A stretch of 64,000 bases of DNA, from NCBI GenBank assembly GCA_964343265.1, contig CAYFIW010000001.1:62001-126000 (forward strand), given 5' to 3'. A model generated the notes under the pieces. It made no database searches. It was not told the origin of the DNA and saw only the letters and a list, made by a program, of their open reading frames with translations. Shown one piece after another: positions 1-8,910 of this stretch. The stretch's first letter is position 1. Every line of letters begins with the position of its first letter. A program made the translations under genes and the position numbers. The stretch comes from CAYFIW01 sp964343265 (GTDB taxonomy: Bacteria; Chloroflexota; Dehalococcoidia; Lucifugimonadales; UBA826).

Positions 1-1
1 T

Positions 2-658
2 TTCCCATTACAGCCTGAGTGGCCATTGCACTACGAGTCACTTGAAGAACAGCCCGCTGATGTTCAGGAAGGATTTGCCTATGACCCAGCTGGCGCAGAA
101 GCTTTGCTGGATGAGGCCGGCCTTACCAGAGATGGTGATGGCGTTCGATTTGAAATTGACATGTTGATTAGGAATACCAATCAGATGGAACTAGAAGCTG
201 CTGAAATATCAGTTGGTTTCTGGGATGACATCGGAGTTAAGGTAAACCTCGAGCTTGTTGATGGTCCTGTTCACCAGAGCAGACTATTTGAGAAGCAGTT
301 TGACTTCTTTGCAAATAACGTAACAGGGCGACCTAACGCTTTGAATGACTTCAGAGCGGGACACCAGTGGAATAGGTCAAACCTGAACGACACAGACTTC
401 CACGAAATGTGGGACGACGTGCTTGTTGCAACCGACTCGGCCAAGCAGGCTCAGTTGATCAAAGAAGCCGCGACAGGCTACCTGAAACTATTCCCGTCGG
501 TCCACACACCGGCTGGTCTAGGTGGTGACTACTGGCAACCCTGGTTGAAGAACCACAATGGTGAGCGTGTATTGGCATTCGTCGACTACGCTTCCAGGTG
601 GATGTACGTCTGGGTTGATCGGGAGCACAGAGAAAGAGAGACTGGTTTCGCTGACTAA
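2..658 (+). CDS. ABC transporter solute-binding protein, family 5 (peptide/dipeptide type), C-terminal part
   Basis: The frame is open from base 2, so the gene begins before the window and only about 218 C-terminal residues are seen. The text around DPAGAEALLDEAGL followed by a long mixed alpha/beta lobe ending near a YWQPWLKN stretch is typical of the C-terminal lobe of extracytoplasmic SBP_bac_5 proteins, which deliver peptides, nickel or other small solutes to an ABC permease. The lipobox and ligand-class residues lie outside the window. Codons ending in C (GAC, TTC, AAC) are commoner than in neighbouring genes, which suggests high expression rather than a different origin. It is followed by a strong intrinsic terminator, so it is probably the last gene of its transcript. 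Substrate cannot be assigned. Confidence 0.85.
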   Translation, partial: FPLQPEWPLHYESLEEQPADVQEGFAYDPAGAEALLDEAGLTRDGDGVRFEIDMLIRNTNQMELEAAEISVGFWDDIGVKVNLELVDGPVHQSRLFEKQFDFFANNVTGRPNALNDFRAGHQWNRSNLNDTDFHEMWDDVLVATDSAKQAQLIKEAATGYLKLFPSVHTPAGLGGDYWQPWLKNHNGERVLAFVDYASRWMYVWVDREHRERETGFAD

Positions 659-686
659 TCTCTCCGACTAACACACGATAAGTGTG

Positions 687-728
687 GGGGTGTGATGGCT
701 ATAAGTCGTCACACCCCTCTTTAGTTTT
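687..728 (+). terminator. Rho-independent terminator after the solute-binding protein
   Basis: A perfect 9-bp stem (GGGGTGTGA at 687-695 with TCACACCCC at 709-717) encloses a 13-base loop and is followed by the T-rich run TCTTTAGTTTT. It starts about 30 bases after the stop codon. This is the clearest intrinsic terminator in the window. Confidence 0.85.
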
Positions 729-742
729 AGGCAGAGCACTTT

Positions 743-3625
743 ATGTTTCTTTTTAGCTCAGTTATAGGACGAATATTTCCTCTGACTGATACGTCTTTAA
801 AAAAGCGCCGCTTGGTAGGGGTATTGATTATCCTGGTTATTCTTGCGGCATTTCTTTCTTTAAATAGATTTCCTAAGATCGACACCATTGACGCTGATTT
901 AGCAATAGTAGCGTCGCCTGATTCTCAGTGTTTCCAAGGGTTCTGTATTGAAGACTTGGAAGAAAGATCCTTGTTGGAAAGGTGGTGGGATTTTTCTTTA
1001 GAGTATCTTAGAAATGTCTCCATCGGAATGTTATTTGCATTCGTGATGGCCGGATTGACAGAAGCTTTTATTTTTCCTCCTGACAAAAGAGAGAGATTTA
1101 TTGGTTCCGGATTCAAGGGTGTAGTAAAAGGAGTATTGATTGGTCCCGTAGTTAATTTGTGTTCGGCATGTATTGTGCCTATCGCAAATGGATTTAGAAG
1201 AACGGGGTCAGGATTGGAAACTACGGTAGCAATAACCCAGAGTTCTTCTACCTTGAATTTATTGGCATTAGTCATGGCGGCGATAGCTTTTGCTCCGACG
1301 ATCAGTGTAACTCGCATATCCCTTAGCTTGGCTGGGGCCCTTTTATTAGGTCCATTAGTTGCCTGGGTTTCCAGATCATCTGTGAGTTCAGGCGCGGAAG
1401 ACGATGCGTTTGGGGATATTCCAACTTTGATAGAGATCCCTGATGAATCTGGATGGGTTGAGACTCTTTATACTGCTTCTCTTCAATTTGTGAGGGCTAC
1501 TTTTGGATATTTTATTCGTCTCGGACCGATAATGTTAATTGCTGGGTTTGGAAGTGGATTCGTAATACAGTGGATAAGTCCTCAAACTGTTACGACATGG
1601 ATTGGGGATGACATTTTAGGGGTTTTGGTAGCTGCGACTATTGGGGTGTTTATCAACGTCCCTCTTATGTTTGAAATTCCGCTGGTGGCGGCAATGTTAT
1701 TAGCTGGAATGGGTACGGCACCTGCGGGCGCTATATTATTCACGGCCGCGGCAGGTGGTCCGATTACGTTTTGGGGATTGTCTAAAGTGATGCCTAAACG
1801 TGGGGTTTTAACACTCTTTTTCGCAACATGGTGTCTGGGTGTATTAGGTGGATTGATTCTTTTGTTTGTGACTTCAATTATTGAAGAGGATAGAAATTTT
1901 ACTTTTAGAGAGGACTATGACAACCGAACCAGGGATCATGTGAATTTTGATTTCAGAGAACCCTTATATCCGAATCGGCCTACTAACCTAAGGTTCACGG
2001 ACGTCACTCTCGACTCCGGAATAATTTCTAAACATATGGTGACCGACGTAGTGGAAGGTAGAACTGAACCAAGAGATATGATCGCCGGGGCTGTTGCAGA
2101 AGACTTCGATGGAGATGGTTGGATAGATATATTTATTCTCACTGGAGAAGGCCCAGCGTTTTTGTATATGAATGATAAAAACTCTGGCTTTGTAGAGGAA
2201 GGGAGTAAGAGAGGAGTGTCGTTAGTTGAGAATCTCAAAGTATCTGCTGCGGCGGCAGATTATGACAACGATAATGATGTTGATATCGTCGTGACCTATG
2301 AAGATTTATCTCCAACACTTTTGAGGAACGACGGTAAAGGCTATTTCACACCTGACTTCAATTTGTTTTCTCAGCCGGAAAAATTATCAACTAGCCCAAG
2401 TTGGGGTGATGTCGATAATGATGGCTTTTTGGAATTGGTGGTAGGTGAGTGGAATTCTTCCCGTGCTGAAGAGTATGACTTTTTTTCAAATCAATCATCG
2501 GAGTTGGGAGCTATCCCGGCAGCTGATGGAGATTTGAGAAAACCGAGGCTCAGATCTGATTCTAAGATTGGGAAAGACGCATTGGCTCCTGTTTTCATGT
2601 ACAAAAATTTAGGTGATGGCCAAATGGTAGCCTATGAATTCAGAAAAACCAGAGAGATAGACCTTTGGGTATTTGCCCCTAGGTTTGCCGATATGAACGG
2701 TGATGGATTGGTTGATTTACCTGTAGTGAGTGATTTCAATAGTTCAAAAGTGTATTTGAATGTTGGTGATGGAATGTTTGAGCTGGATGTGTCAGCGACT
2801 CGGTCATTGACCGATGAGAATGGTATGGGTTCTGCAATCGCAGATTATGATAACGACGGTGATCTTGATTGGTTTATATCCAGTATCTTCGGTCAACATG
2901 ATCCAATTAAAGATAGTCATGCTGGAACAGGGAACAGGTTTTATAGAAATGATGTTGGTTTCCAGTTAACAGATGTTACTGAGGAATCAGGTGTTCGCAG
3001 AGGAGGTTGGGGATGGGCCGCAAGTTTTGGTGACTTTGATAATGATGGTGATTTGGACCTTTATCATGCTAATGGTTGGATTCAAGATGAAGAAGAAGGA
3101 GATCCTCTAGAATTTCATAACGAGTCAAACAAGTTGTTTGAAAATGTTGAGGATGGGCAATTTCAGGAGGTGGGAATGCAGTCTGGAGCGGGGCTTAAAT
3201 CTCAGGCTCGAGGAGTAATCGTATTCGACTATGATAATGACGGAGACTTAGACATTTTTGTAACAAATAATCAGGAGTACGTTGAAAAGAATGGAAATTT
3301 GCAAAGAAATCCGGCTGGTCCAATACTGCTTCGAAACGACACATTAAATGAAAATCACTGGATGAAAGTGATGTTGGAAGGCAAAGGTACGCATCATACG
3401 CACGGCATAGGAGCGCGTATTTATGTTACTACCGATGGGGTTACTCAATTAAGGGAGCTACATGCGTCTACAAATTATGCTAGTCAAGAACCCGGACGTG
3501 TAGCTCACTTCGGTATTGGGGAGAGTAGTTTGGTAGAGGAAATCAGAGTGGAGTGGCCTAACGGTGAGGTGTCAGTTGAGACCCAGGTGCCGGTAGACAG
3601 ACTGATAGTTATTTCAAGCCCGTAA
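743..3625 (+). CDS. Permease (DUF318/ArsP-like) fused to FG-GAP/VCBS repeats and an ASPIC/UnbV domain
   Basis: This 960-residue protein has two halves. Residues about 20-375 hold roughly nine hydrophobic segments resembling the DUF318/ArsP-type permease family, including a C140-x2-C143 pair in a membrane segment next to a conserved proline; relatives export metals, metalloids or organo-arsenicals. Residues about 450-845 carry seven Asp-rich calcium-binding-like FG-GAP/VCBS motifs (for example DFDGDGWID, DYDNDGDLD), and about 870-955 match the ASPIC/UnbV (CRTAC1) module. The second half probably forms a seven-bladed propeller on the outer face of the membrane. The ORF is continuous, so the fusion is genuine in this sequence. 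Transport substrate is unknown; metal export or an adhesive or sensory role are both possible. It converges with the propeller gene on the other strand, with 8 bases between. Confidence 0.8.
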   Translation: MFLFSSVIGRIFPLTDTSLKKRRLVGVLIILVILAAFLSLNRFPKIDTIDADLAIVASPDSQCFQGFCIEDLEERSLLERWWDFSLEYLRNVSIGMLFAFVMAGLTEAFIFPPDKRERFIGSGFKGVVKGVLIGPVVNLCSACIVPIANGFRRTGSGLETTVAITQSSSTLNLLALVMAAIAFAPTISVTRISLSLAGALLLGPLVAWVSRSSVSSGAEDDAFGDIPTLIEIPDESGWVETLYTASLQFVRATFGYFIRLGPIMLIAGFGSGFVIQWISPQTVTTWIGDDILGVLVAATIGVFINVPLMFEIPLVAAMLLAGMGTAPAGAILFTAAAGGPITFWGLSKVMPKRGVLTLFFATWCLGVLGGLILLFVTSIIEEDRNFTFREDYDNRTRDHVNFDFREPLYPNRPTNLRFTDVTLDSGIISKHMVTDVVEGRTEPRDMIAGAVAEDFDGDGWIDIFILTGEGPAFLYMNDKNSGFVEEGSKRGVSLVENLKVSAAAADYDNDNDVDIVVTYEDLSPTLLRNDGKGYFTPDFNLFSQPEKLSTSPSWGDVDNDGFLELVVGEWNSSRAEEYDFFSNQSSELGAIPAADGDLRKPRLRSDSKIGKDALAPVFMYKNLGDGQMVAYEFRKTREIDLWVFAPRFADMNGDGLVDLPVVSDFNSSKVYLNVGDGMFELDVSATRSLTDENGMGSAIADYDNDGDLDWFISSIFGQHDPIKDSHAGTGNRFYRNDVGFQLTDVTEESGVRRGGWGWAASFGDFDNDGDLDLYHANGWIQDEEEGDPLEFHNESNKLFENVEDGQFQEVGMQSGAGLKSQARGVIVFDYDNDGDLDIFVTNNQEYVEKNGNLQRNPAGPILLRNDTLNENHWMKVMLEGKGTHHTHGIGARIYVTTDGVTQLRELHASTNYASQEPGRVAHFGIGESSLVEEIRVEWPNGEVSVETQVPVDRLIVISSP

Positions 3626-3633
3626 GTTTGAGC

Positions 3634-5055
3634 TCACTTAAGAGCGTATAAAGTTCCCCCCAACGTAGATATATATATCATGTCGTTAGCAAGTACGGGG
3701 GTAGATGATATTTGAGCATCTGCCTGGAAGGTCCATTGAGGTTTTCCTGAGGCTGAATTAATGGAATAAAGGATTCCAAATTCGTCTCCTACGAAAATGG
3801 AGTTTGTTGAAGCGGAAATAGGACTTGTTATTGAGGACTGTGTCTCAAAAGTCCAAATAATGGAACCATTTGATTTGTCCAAGGCAAATAGAGTTCCTTC
3901 TCCATTTTTGCTATTCGTAGAACCCGCATAGAGCAACTCATTTGCTATTACTGGTGCTCCTATAAAACTTTCATTCTTTTCTTGAAACCCCCAAACAAAT
4001 CCTTTGGTTGTAGGTAGAGTATCCACTAATCCGAGTAAATATAGTTGTGTTCGCAAGCGGCGTGCACCTTTTTCGAAAGGGACTTCTTTTTTATGCCAGT
4101 CTATGGCCCTTATAGCCCCTTTTTCATCAGCGATGAAGATTAGGTTGCTGTGGAATGTTGGAGAAGTTCCCCCTCTTGATGTTCTGAAGTCAAGTCGGCG
4201 TTTCCCTGTGGCGTGGTCTATCATATATAGATAAGAATCTTGAGACATGACGGCTGTAACTTCCCTGTTTACAGCAGGGCTGGAGGTAATTCTTCCCCTG
4301 GTTAAATGTGTCCATCTAGATTCACCTGTTTTAGCATCCAACGCGTGTAAAGTTCCGTCACGAGCCCCTATGTAAAGAACACCTTGGTAGACAGCGGGGG
4401 ATGAATAAATATTAGATCCAGTCTCGTATTCCCAAATTCTTGTGCCGTTGGTTTTGTCTATGGCGATTATCGTGCCATCCCGCAACCCGGCAAAAACATA
4501 ATCTCCTGCAACCGCCGGCGACGAATTTACAGGACCTGTGACAAAATGTTCCCAGACCAGTTCTCCAGAGTCTGCATCTAAAGCTAATATACGTTCGTCC
4601 CCTGTGCTTACATATACATTATTTCCAACGACGGCGGGGGAAGCATAGAAAGGAGCATCTATCTTGAATGTCCATTTAATTTCAATGTCGTTCGGAGTGG
4701 AATAATCGGAGGAAAGGCCCGTATGAAGCGGGTCACGTTGGAACATAGGCCAGTCACCTTTTTCTGGTTTGGCACTGATAAGTGTTTCAGGAGGCTCCAA
4801 AAACCTAGCTGATCCGAAGTAAGATAAGGCGATCCAGCCGAAGACTAAGATGAAGACAAAAGTTCCGGCTATTGAGTAGATTAGACGCTTCTTTTTCAAG
4901 GAAGATCTCTCTTTGGCCAAGATGTCTGTCGATTCTTCGTTGGTTATTAAAGTGCCTTTGGATAGCCGAGCGCGACAATGGGAGCAATGCCTGGACTGTG
5001 CGGGGTTGTGCAGCCCACAAAGGCCGCAAATGATGGTCATGTTTGCTTTGGTCAT
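3634..5055 (-). CDS. Membrane-anchored PQQ-type beta-propeller protein with N-terminal zinc ribbon
   Basis: The 473-residue product starts with a short zinc ribbon (two CxxC pairs, C-G-L-C and C-S-H-C), then a single hydrophobic segment near residues 58-80, then about six to seven blades of the PQQ-like repeat with recurring motifs such as ALDADSGELVWE and SSPAV. The layout implies a cytoplasmic zinc ribbon, one membrane anchor and an external propeller resembling BamB or the propeller of quinoprotein dehydrogenases. No dehydrogenase active-site motif was recognised, so scaffolding or ligand binding is likelier than catalysis. It is the last gene of a minus-strand series that starts with the GMC oxidoreductase, but a gap of 165 bases precedes it, so it may have its own promoter. 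Confidence 0.8.
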   Translation of the reverse strand: MTKANMTIICGLCGLHNPAQSRHCSHCRARLSKGTLITNEESTDILAKERSSLKKKRLIYSIAGTFVFILVFGWIALSYFGSARFLEPPETLISAKPEKGDWPMFQRDPLHTGLSSDYSTPNDIEIKWTFKIDAPFYASPAVVGNNVYVSTGDERILALDADSGELVWEHFVTGPVNSSPAVAGDYVFAGLRDGTIIAIDKTNGTRIWEYETGSNIYSSPAVYQGVLYIGARDGTLHALDAKTGESRWTHLTRGRITSSPAVNREVTAVMSQDSYLYMIDHATGKRRLDFRTSRGGTSPTFHSNLIFIADEKGAIRAIDWHKKEVPFEKGARRLRTQLYLLGLVDTLPTTKGFVWGFQEKNESFIGAPVIANELLYAGSTNSKNGEGTLFALDKSNGSIIWTFETQSSITSPISASTNSIFVGDEFGILYSINSASGKPQWTFQADAQISSTPVLANDMIYISTLGGTLYALK

Positions 5056-5220
5056 GTATCTATTCTTTCAAAATAGCCGTGTATGTGATTGAAAATAATT
5101 ATCAAGCCACGATTGTAACAAGTAAATTATAGATATTGGGGAAAGTTACGAGACAGATTAGCAATTTTATCAGTAGTCTAAATGAGATTCGAGTTCCTAT
5201 ATAAAAATGAGTTAGTTCAA

Positions 5221-6216
5221 TTAGATGTTGAATTGTGGATCTGAATAATTCTCAAGTTTGTTGTAGATTTGAATTCTCCACCTTTGTGAATCTATTGCCA
5301 AAAGTCTTGATTTGGATTCGTCGAACAACACACAGGTCGGAAGTGCAAAGAATTTTTCTGGTTCAAGTGAAGCTACCCGGCGCCGTGCTTTATAAACGTC
5401 TGGGTTACCTTGGACATATTGTTCTTGCCATTTTGACAGTTGGTAGGCCGATCCTTTAAGGCCTCCGATATGGTATCCGTCAGGATCGTAAATCTGTATT
5501 CTGTTATTCGCCCAATCTGCCACGTATATGTCTCCTGCAGGGTCGACGGCGACATCAGATGGATGATTTAGGGTTTCATAGTCCGTTCCGATATTCCCAA
5601 AGGAAAAAAGAAAATTTCCTTCGGGGTCAAATTTTTGAATCCTATGATTTAAGTGATCCGAAACAAAAATATTGTCGGCATAGTCGGTAGTAATTCCCCA
5701 GGGAGATAATAGTTCTGAGTCTTTGGACCCTTCTCGACCAAAAGATGATATGTGTGTTCCATGGGTATCAAAAATTTGAATTCTATGATTCATGGTGTCT
5801 GACACTAATATTTGGCCGCTAGTGTTAGAGGTGATTCCAGAAGGTCGATCTAATTTACCGACGGTGTTGCCTGGACTTCCAAATTTGCGGAGAAGTTTGC
5901 CTTCAGGTGTAAAGACTAATATTTCGCTGTTAAGCTCATCTGTGACTAATATTTCATCTTGGTAAAATACTGCACACGCGGGCCAGGTGGCATCGAAAAT
6001 GCCTGGGGATGTGTCGTTAAAAGACAATATTTCTGATTCATCATCAGGATCATTTCCTATGTGTAATTTAACGATTCCTGAGTTGTATGAGTCTCTCAGA
6101 ACAACGTAGACATTGTCTTCCTCACCTATTGTGGCGTTGACTATTCCTCTGAAAAGTCTACCTCCAACAACTCTTGAGTAATCTAGAGCTCTTCCTTTGA
6201 TTGATGTAGTCAGCAT
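5221..6216 (-). CDS. NHL-repeat six-bladed beta-propeller protein
   Basis: The 331-residue protein contains at least four well-formed NHL repeats, seen as the recurring pattern D-x2-N-x-R-I-Q-x-F/Y-(D) with spacing of about 45 residues (MNHRIQIFD, LNHRIQKFD, ANNRIQIYD). NHL propellers bind proteins or RNA, or form lyase or peptidase-like folds; no catalytic motif was recognised. There is no signal peptide, so it is probably cytoplasmic or leaves by an unknown route. The start codon lies 12 bases after the stop of the upstream DUF1501 gene, so the two are very likely cotranscribed and may act on the same process. Confidence 0.8.
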   Translation of the reverse strand: MLTTSIKGRALDYSRVVGGRLFRGIVNATIGEEDNVYVVLRDSYNSGIVKLHIGNDPDDESEILSFNDTSPGIFDATWPACAVFYQDEILVTDELNSEILVFTPEGKLLRKFGSPGNTVGKLDRPSGITSNTSGQILVSDTMNHRIQIFDTHGTHISSFGREGSKDSELLSPWGITTDYADNIFVSDHLNHRIQKFDPEGNFLFSFGNIGTDYETLNHPSDVAVDPAGDIYVADWANNRIQIYDPDGYHIGGLKGSAYQLSKWQEQYVQGNPDVYKARRRVASLEPEKFFALPTCVLFDESKSRLLAIDSQRWRIQIYNKLENYSDPQFNI

Positions 6217-6228
6217 TTTTCCGAGTAC

Positions 6229-7359
6229 CTATATAATAAAAGCTGGTTTTTCGAAGTTTCCCCCCACGATTGGGATTGGGTCAAGATTCATCCAATCTTC
6301 GGAAATAGTCGTGTATACGCTGCGAAAATCGATGCTAGGGACGAGATCTCCTTGGTCTAGATCATTTTCCTTCATTGACGGATATTCACCGTATTCTCCA
6401 CCTTTCACATTATCACCGATAACCAAACAAGCACCTCCGGCTCCATGATCCGTACCGGCACCATTGTCGTACACTCTTCTACCAAATTCAGAGAATAGAA
6501 GCATAACCACGTTGTTCGCTGCATCGTGTTCTCTAAGATCGTCGAAAAAATCTCGTATTGCATTGGAGGCAGATGACCATAAATTCGCGTGGGTATCTAA
6601 TTGGGAAGCATGTGTATCAAAACTACCCAAATCACAGTAGAAAATTCGAGTCCCCAAGTTTGCTAAATGTATTTGGGCGATTGATTTTAGTTTTTGAGAA
6701 ATCGAATTGGTTGAATATTCTATACTTGATGAATACATCTCAGGAGCAACATTAAGGATGTCTGCTCCCTTTATTGCATCGAGGCCTGTTTGTCCCAGGA
6801 AGTCCATTACGGGACCAGAACCTATCATTGGCGAATACATACGTTTGTATCGATCTAGAACGCGATTTCTCTTTTCGTCCGGAGTTATGTCAGTAAGTAG
6901 ACCATAGTTGTTCAGATTTTCTACGGTGGCCACGGGCACTCCAGGAGCGACAAGAGCTCTGTATAGAGACGGGCCCATACTTACCGCCGTAACAACGTTT
7001 TCTTTGGCGGGATCCAATTGCTTTACCGCTCTTCCTAACCAACCCTCTGTTCCTAGGGTGTCAGGTTCACATGTGTGCCATATATCCATTGATCTAAAGT
7101 GAGACCGGGGTGAATTTTCATACCCAACCCCATGTACTATGGCGACCTTACCTTCTTTGAACATATCCGCAATGGGTTTCATTGCAGGGTGGAACCCAAT
7201 ATTGTCATTGAGACTGAGGATTTCTTCTTCTGGAACATGTACAACTGGACGATAATCCCAATATTTTGAATCGGCATAAGGAACTACGGTATTCAAATAG
7301 TCGTTACCTCCCGTCAGCTGCACAACAACTATGACCGGATCAGTGTTTTGAGTACTCAT
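6229..7359 (-). CDS. DUF1501 family protein
   Basis: The product is 376 residues, the normal length for DUF1501. It shows the family hallmarks: an N-terminal LTGGNDYLNTVVP stretch, a HFRSMDIWHT motif, and near the C-terminus FSEFGRRV followed by GTDHGAGG. The fold is related to the alkaline phosphatase/sulfatase superfamily, but the activity is unknown. Many DUF1501 proteins carry a twin-arginine signal; this one begins directly with the core and shows no signal peptide. As usual for the family, a DUF1800 gene is immediately upstream (55 bases), supporting joint function. Confidence 0.9.
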   Translation of the reverse strand: MSTQNTDPVIVVVQLTGGNDYLNTVVPYADSKYWDYRPVVHVPEEEILSLNDNIGFHPAMKPIADMFKEGKVAIVHGVGYENSPRSHFRSMDIWHTCEPDTLGTEGWLGRAVKQLDPAKENVVTAVSMGPSLYRALVAPGVPVATVENLNNYGLLTDITPDEKRNRVLDRYKRMYSPMIGSGPVMDFLGQTGLDAIKGADILNVAPEMYSSSIEYSTNSISQKLKSIAQIHLANLGTRIFYCDLGSFDTHASQLDTHANLWSSASNAIRDFFDDLREHDAANNVVMLLFSEFGRRVYDNGAGTDHGAGGACLVIGDNVKGGEYGEYPSMKENDLDQGDLVPSIDFRSVYTTISEDWMNLDPIPIVGGNFEKPAFII

Positions 7360-7414
7360 GACGTTTTCCTTGAAAGGTTTTCAATATTTGTATCAGGTAT
7401 TGTGAATTGAATGA

Positions 7415-8812
7415 TTAGGCAAACTGGTATTCTCTTGTAGATACGACTAGTTGCATTAATTCAACTAATCTCTCTAACCCTGATGTTGACCAATTAAATC
7501 TACCTAGCTTACTTACGTGTGCAACTAGTTCATCTTGGGTTTCTTTTGACATCTTAAGGGGGCCCATGATGTCTAAGATTGCTTCAACGACATCATGGGG
7601 ATCTGTACCAATTTGCATCACTCTTTCAACAATGTCATGTACTCCCGACAAGGATGTCTGCGATATCATCTCTGATACAAAGTTGGTCCTTTTCATAAGA
7701 GTTCCACTGTTGATCCACTCTATGCCGTTGTGCCACCCTTCCACACTGGGTGGATTAAGTAGGTCCTGGCCCATGTAAGCGATTTGACTAGTCCAATCCA
7801 TAATTTTAGGTGAAGGAAATAGGCCTTCTCCAACTAGCCTCACGGTTCCTACAACAACTTCAGTCGGATTTTTGACTTTGCTAAATCTCTGTTCTTTGAA
7901 AAATTTACTCTTGAATAGTGCTTCCAAGGTCGTTCCCATATGAAAACCAGACTCTTGAAGAGTATCTGCCAAGAATTCAACTGCTGCGGGGTCTTTAGGC
8001 GGAGTTACCGACCACGCAGGAACTTGAGGTTCATCAGAAACAAAAAAGCTGTATAGATGTCGAGCAATGAACAATGAGGTAGCTCTTTTGGATAAAATTA
8101 TGTCTATGATTTCCTCTCCGTTAAAAACGCCTTTTTCCCCGAGGAATTCTTTTGTACCATAGTCGTGGTCTTCAGGTACGAACTTGAATTGCCAATCCCA
8201 TCTACCCATATGAAATCTCGGTAACTTATGTTCTAGAGTCCACCCTGTGAATGCTCTAGAGCATTCACGCACATCTGTCTCTGTATAATTCCCTACACCC
8301 ATGGTAAAAAGTTCAAGAAGCTCTCTTCCCCAATTTTCATTTACAGAATCGGAATGGTTTTCGTTGTTATCTAGCCAGTAAATCATGGCGGGACTTTTTG
8401 CAACTTCGAGTAAAATGTCTTTGTAGTTTCCAAAGGCATTTTCTCTAAACATGTCTATCATGTCTTGAATTTCATCGTAGTGGTCTACTTTCGCTACCCC
8501 TGTTGCGAAAATATTGTGATAGAACAAGCACATTTTTTCTTGTAATGGCGCAGTAGTATTAATCATTGACCATACCCAAGGGGCTTGTCCCAATCCCCCC
8601 ATGGTTCCCGGCTTCCACCACATTGGGTAATATCGAAGAAATTTGTAAATGTCCACTTGGTCATCTGATTTAGGGTTCAATAGTTCATCAACTGTAGATT
8701 CATATCCAATCTTAATGCGAGACTCAAGTTCCTTACGTGAAGCGCCAAACCCAGCACGACGCATCAAATGTGCCATTAAATCAATTTCAGAATCATTTCT
8801 TATTGCGGTCAT
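7415..8812 (-). CDS. DUF1800 family protein
   Basis: This 465-residue, mainly helical protein begins with HLMRRAGFGASRKEL, the characteristic DUF1800 opening, and contains the later signatures WGRELLELFTMGVGNYTE, FTGW and PPSVEGWHNG. Function is unknown; it almost always occurs with DUF1501, as here. No signal peptide is seen. Transcription runs from this gene into the DUF1501 gene. A 98-base gap separates it from the GMC oxidoreductase upstream, enough for a separate promoter. Confidence 0.9.
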   Translation of the reverse strand: MTAIRNDSEIDLMAHLMRRAGFGASRKELESRIKIGYESTVDELLNPKSDDQVDIYKFLRYYPMWWKPGTMGGLGQAPWVWSMINTTAPLQEKMCLFYHNIFATGVAKVDHYDEIQDMIDMFRENAFGNYKDILLEVAKSPAMIYWLDNNENHSDSVNENWGRELLELFTMGVGNYTETDVRECSRAFTGWTLEHKLPRFHMGRWDWQFKFVPEDHDYGTKEFLGEKGVFNGEEIIDIILSKRATSLFIARHLYSFFVSDEPQVPAWSVTPPKDPAAVEFLADTLQESGFHMGTTLEALFKSKFFKEQRFSKVKNPTEVVVGTVRLVGEGLFPSPKIMDWTSQIAYMGQDLLNPPSVEGWHNGIEWINSGTLMKRTNFVSEMISQTSLSGVHDIVERVMQIGTDPHDVVEAILDIMGPLKMSKETQDELVAHVSKLGRFNWSTSGLERLVELMQLVVSTREYQFA

Positions 8813-8910
8813 AGTCTAAAGGTTCCTTTTGTAAAAGTTACCACCTGAACTGAGGTGTAGTGCTACAACATTGTCCAAAGCATAACAGCAAGTGCAAATA
8901 TGGGTGATAA

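Noticed and set aside
925..1317. Open frame of 130 codons on the minus strand inside the permease part of the fusion gene.
   Set aside because: It lies fully antisense to well-conserved membrane helices and has no ribosome site or recognisable domain.
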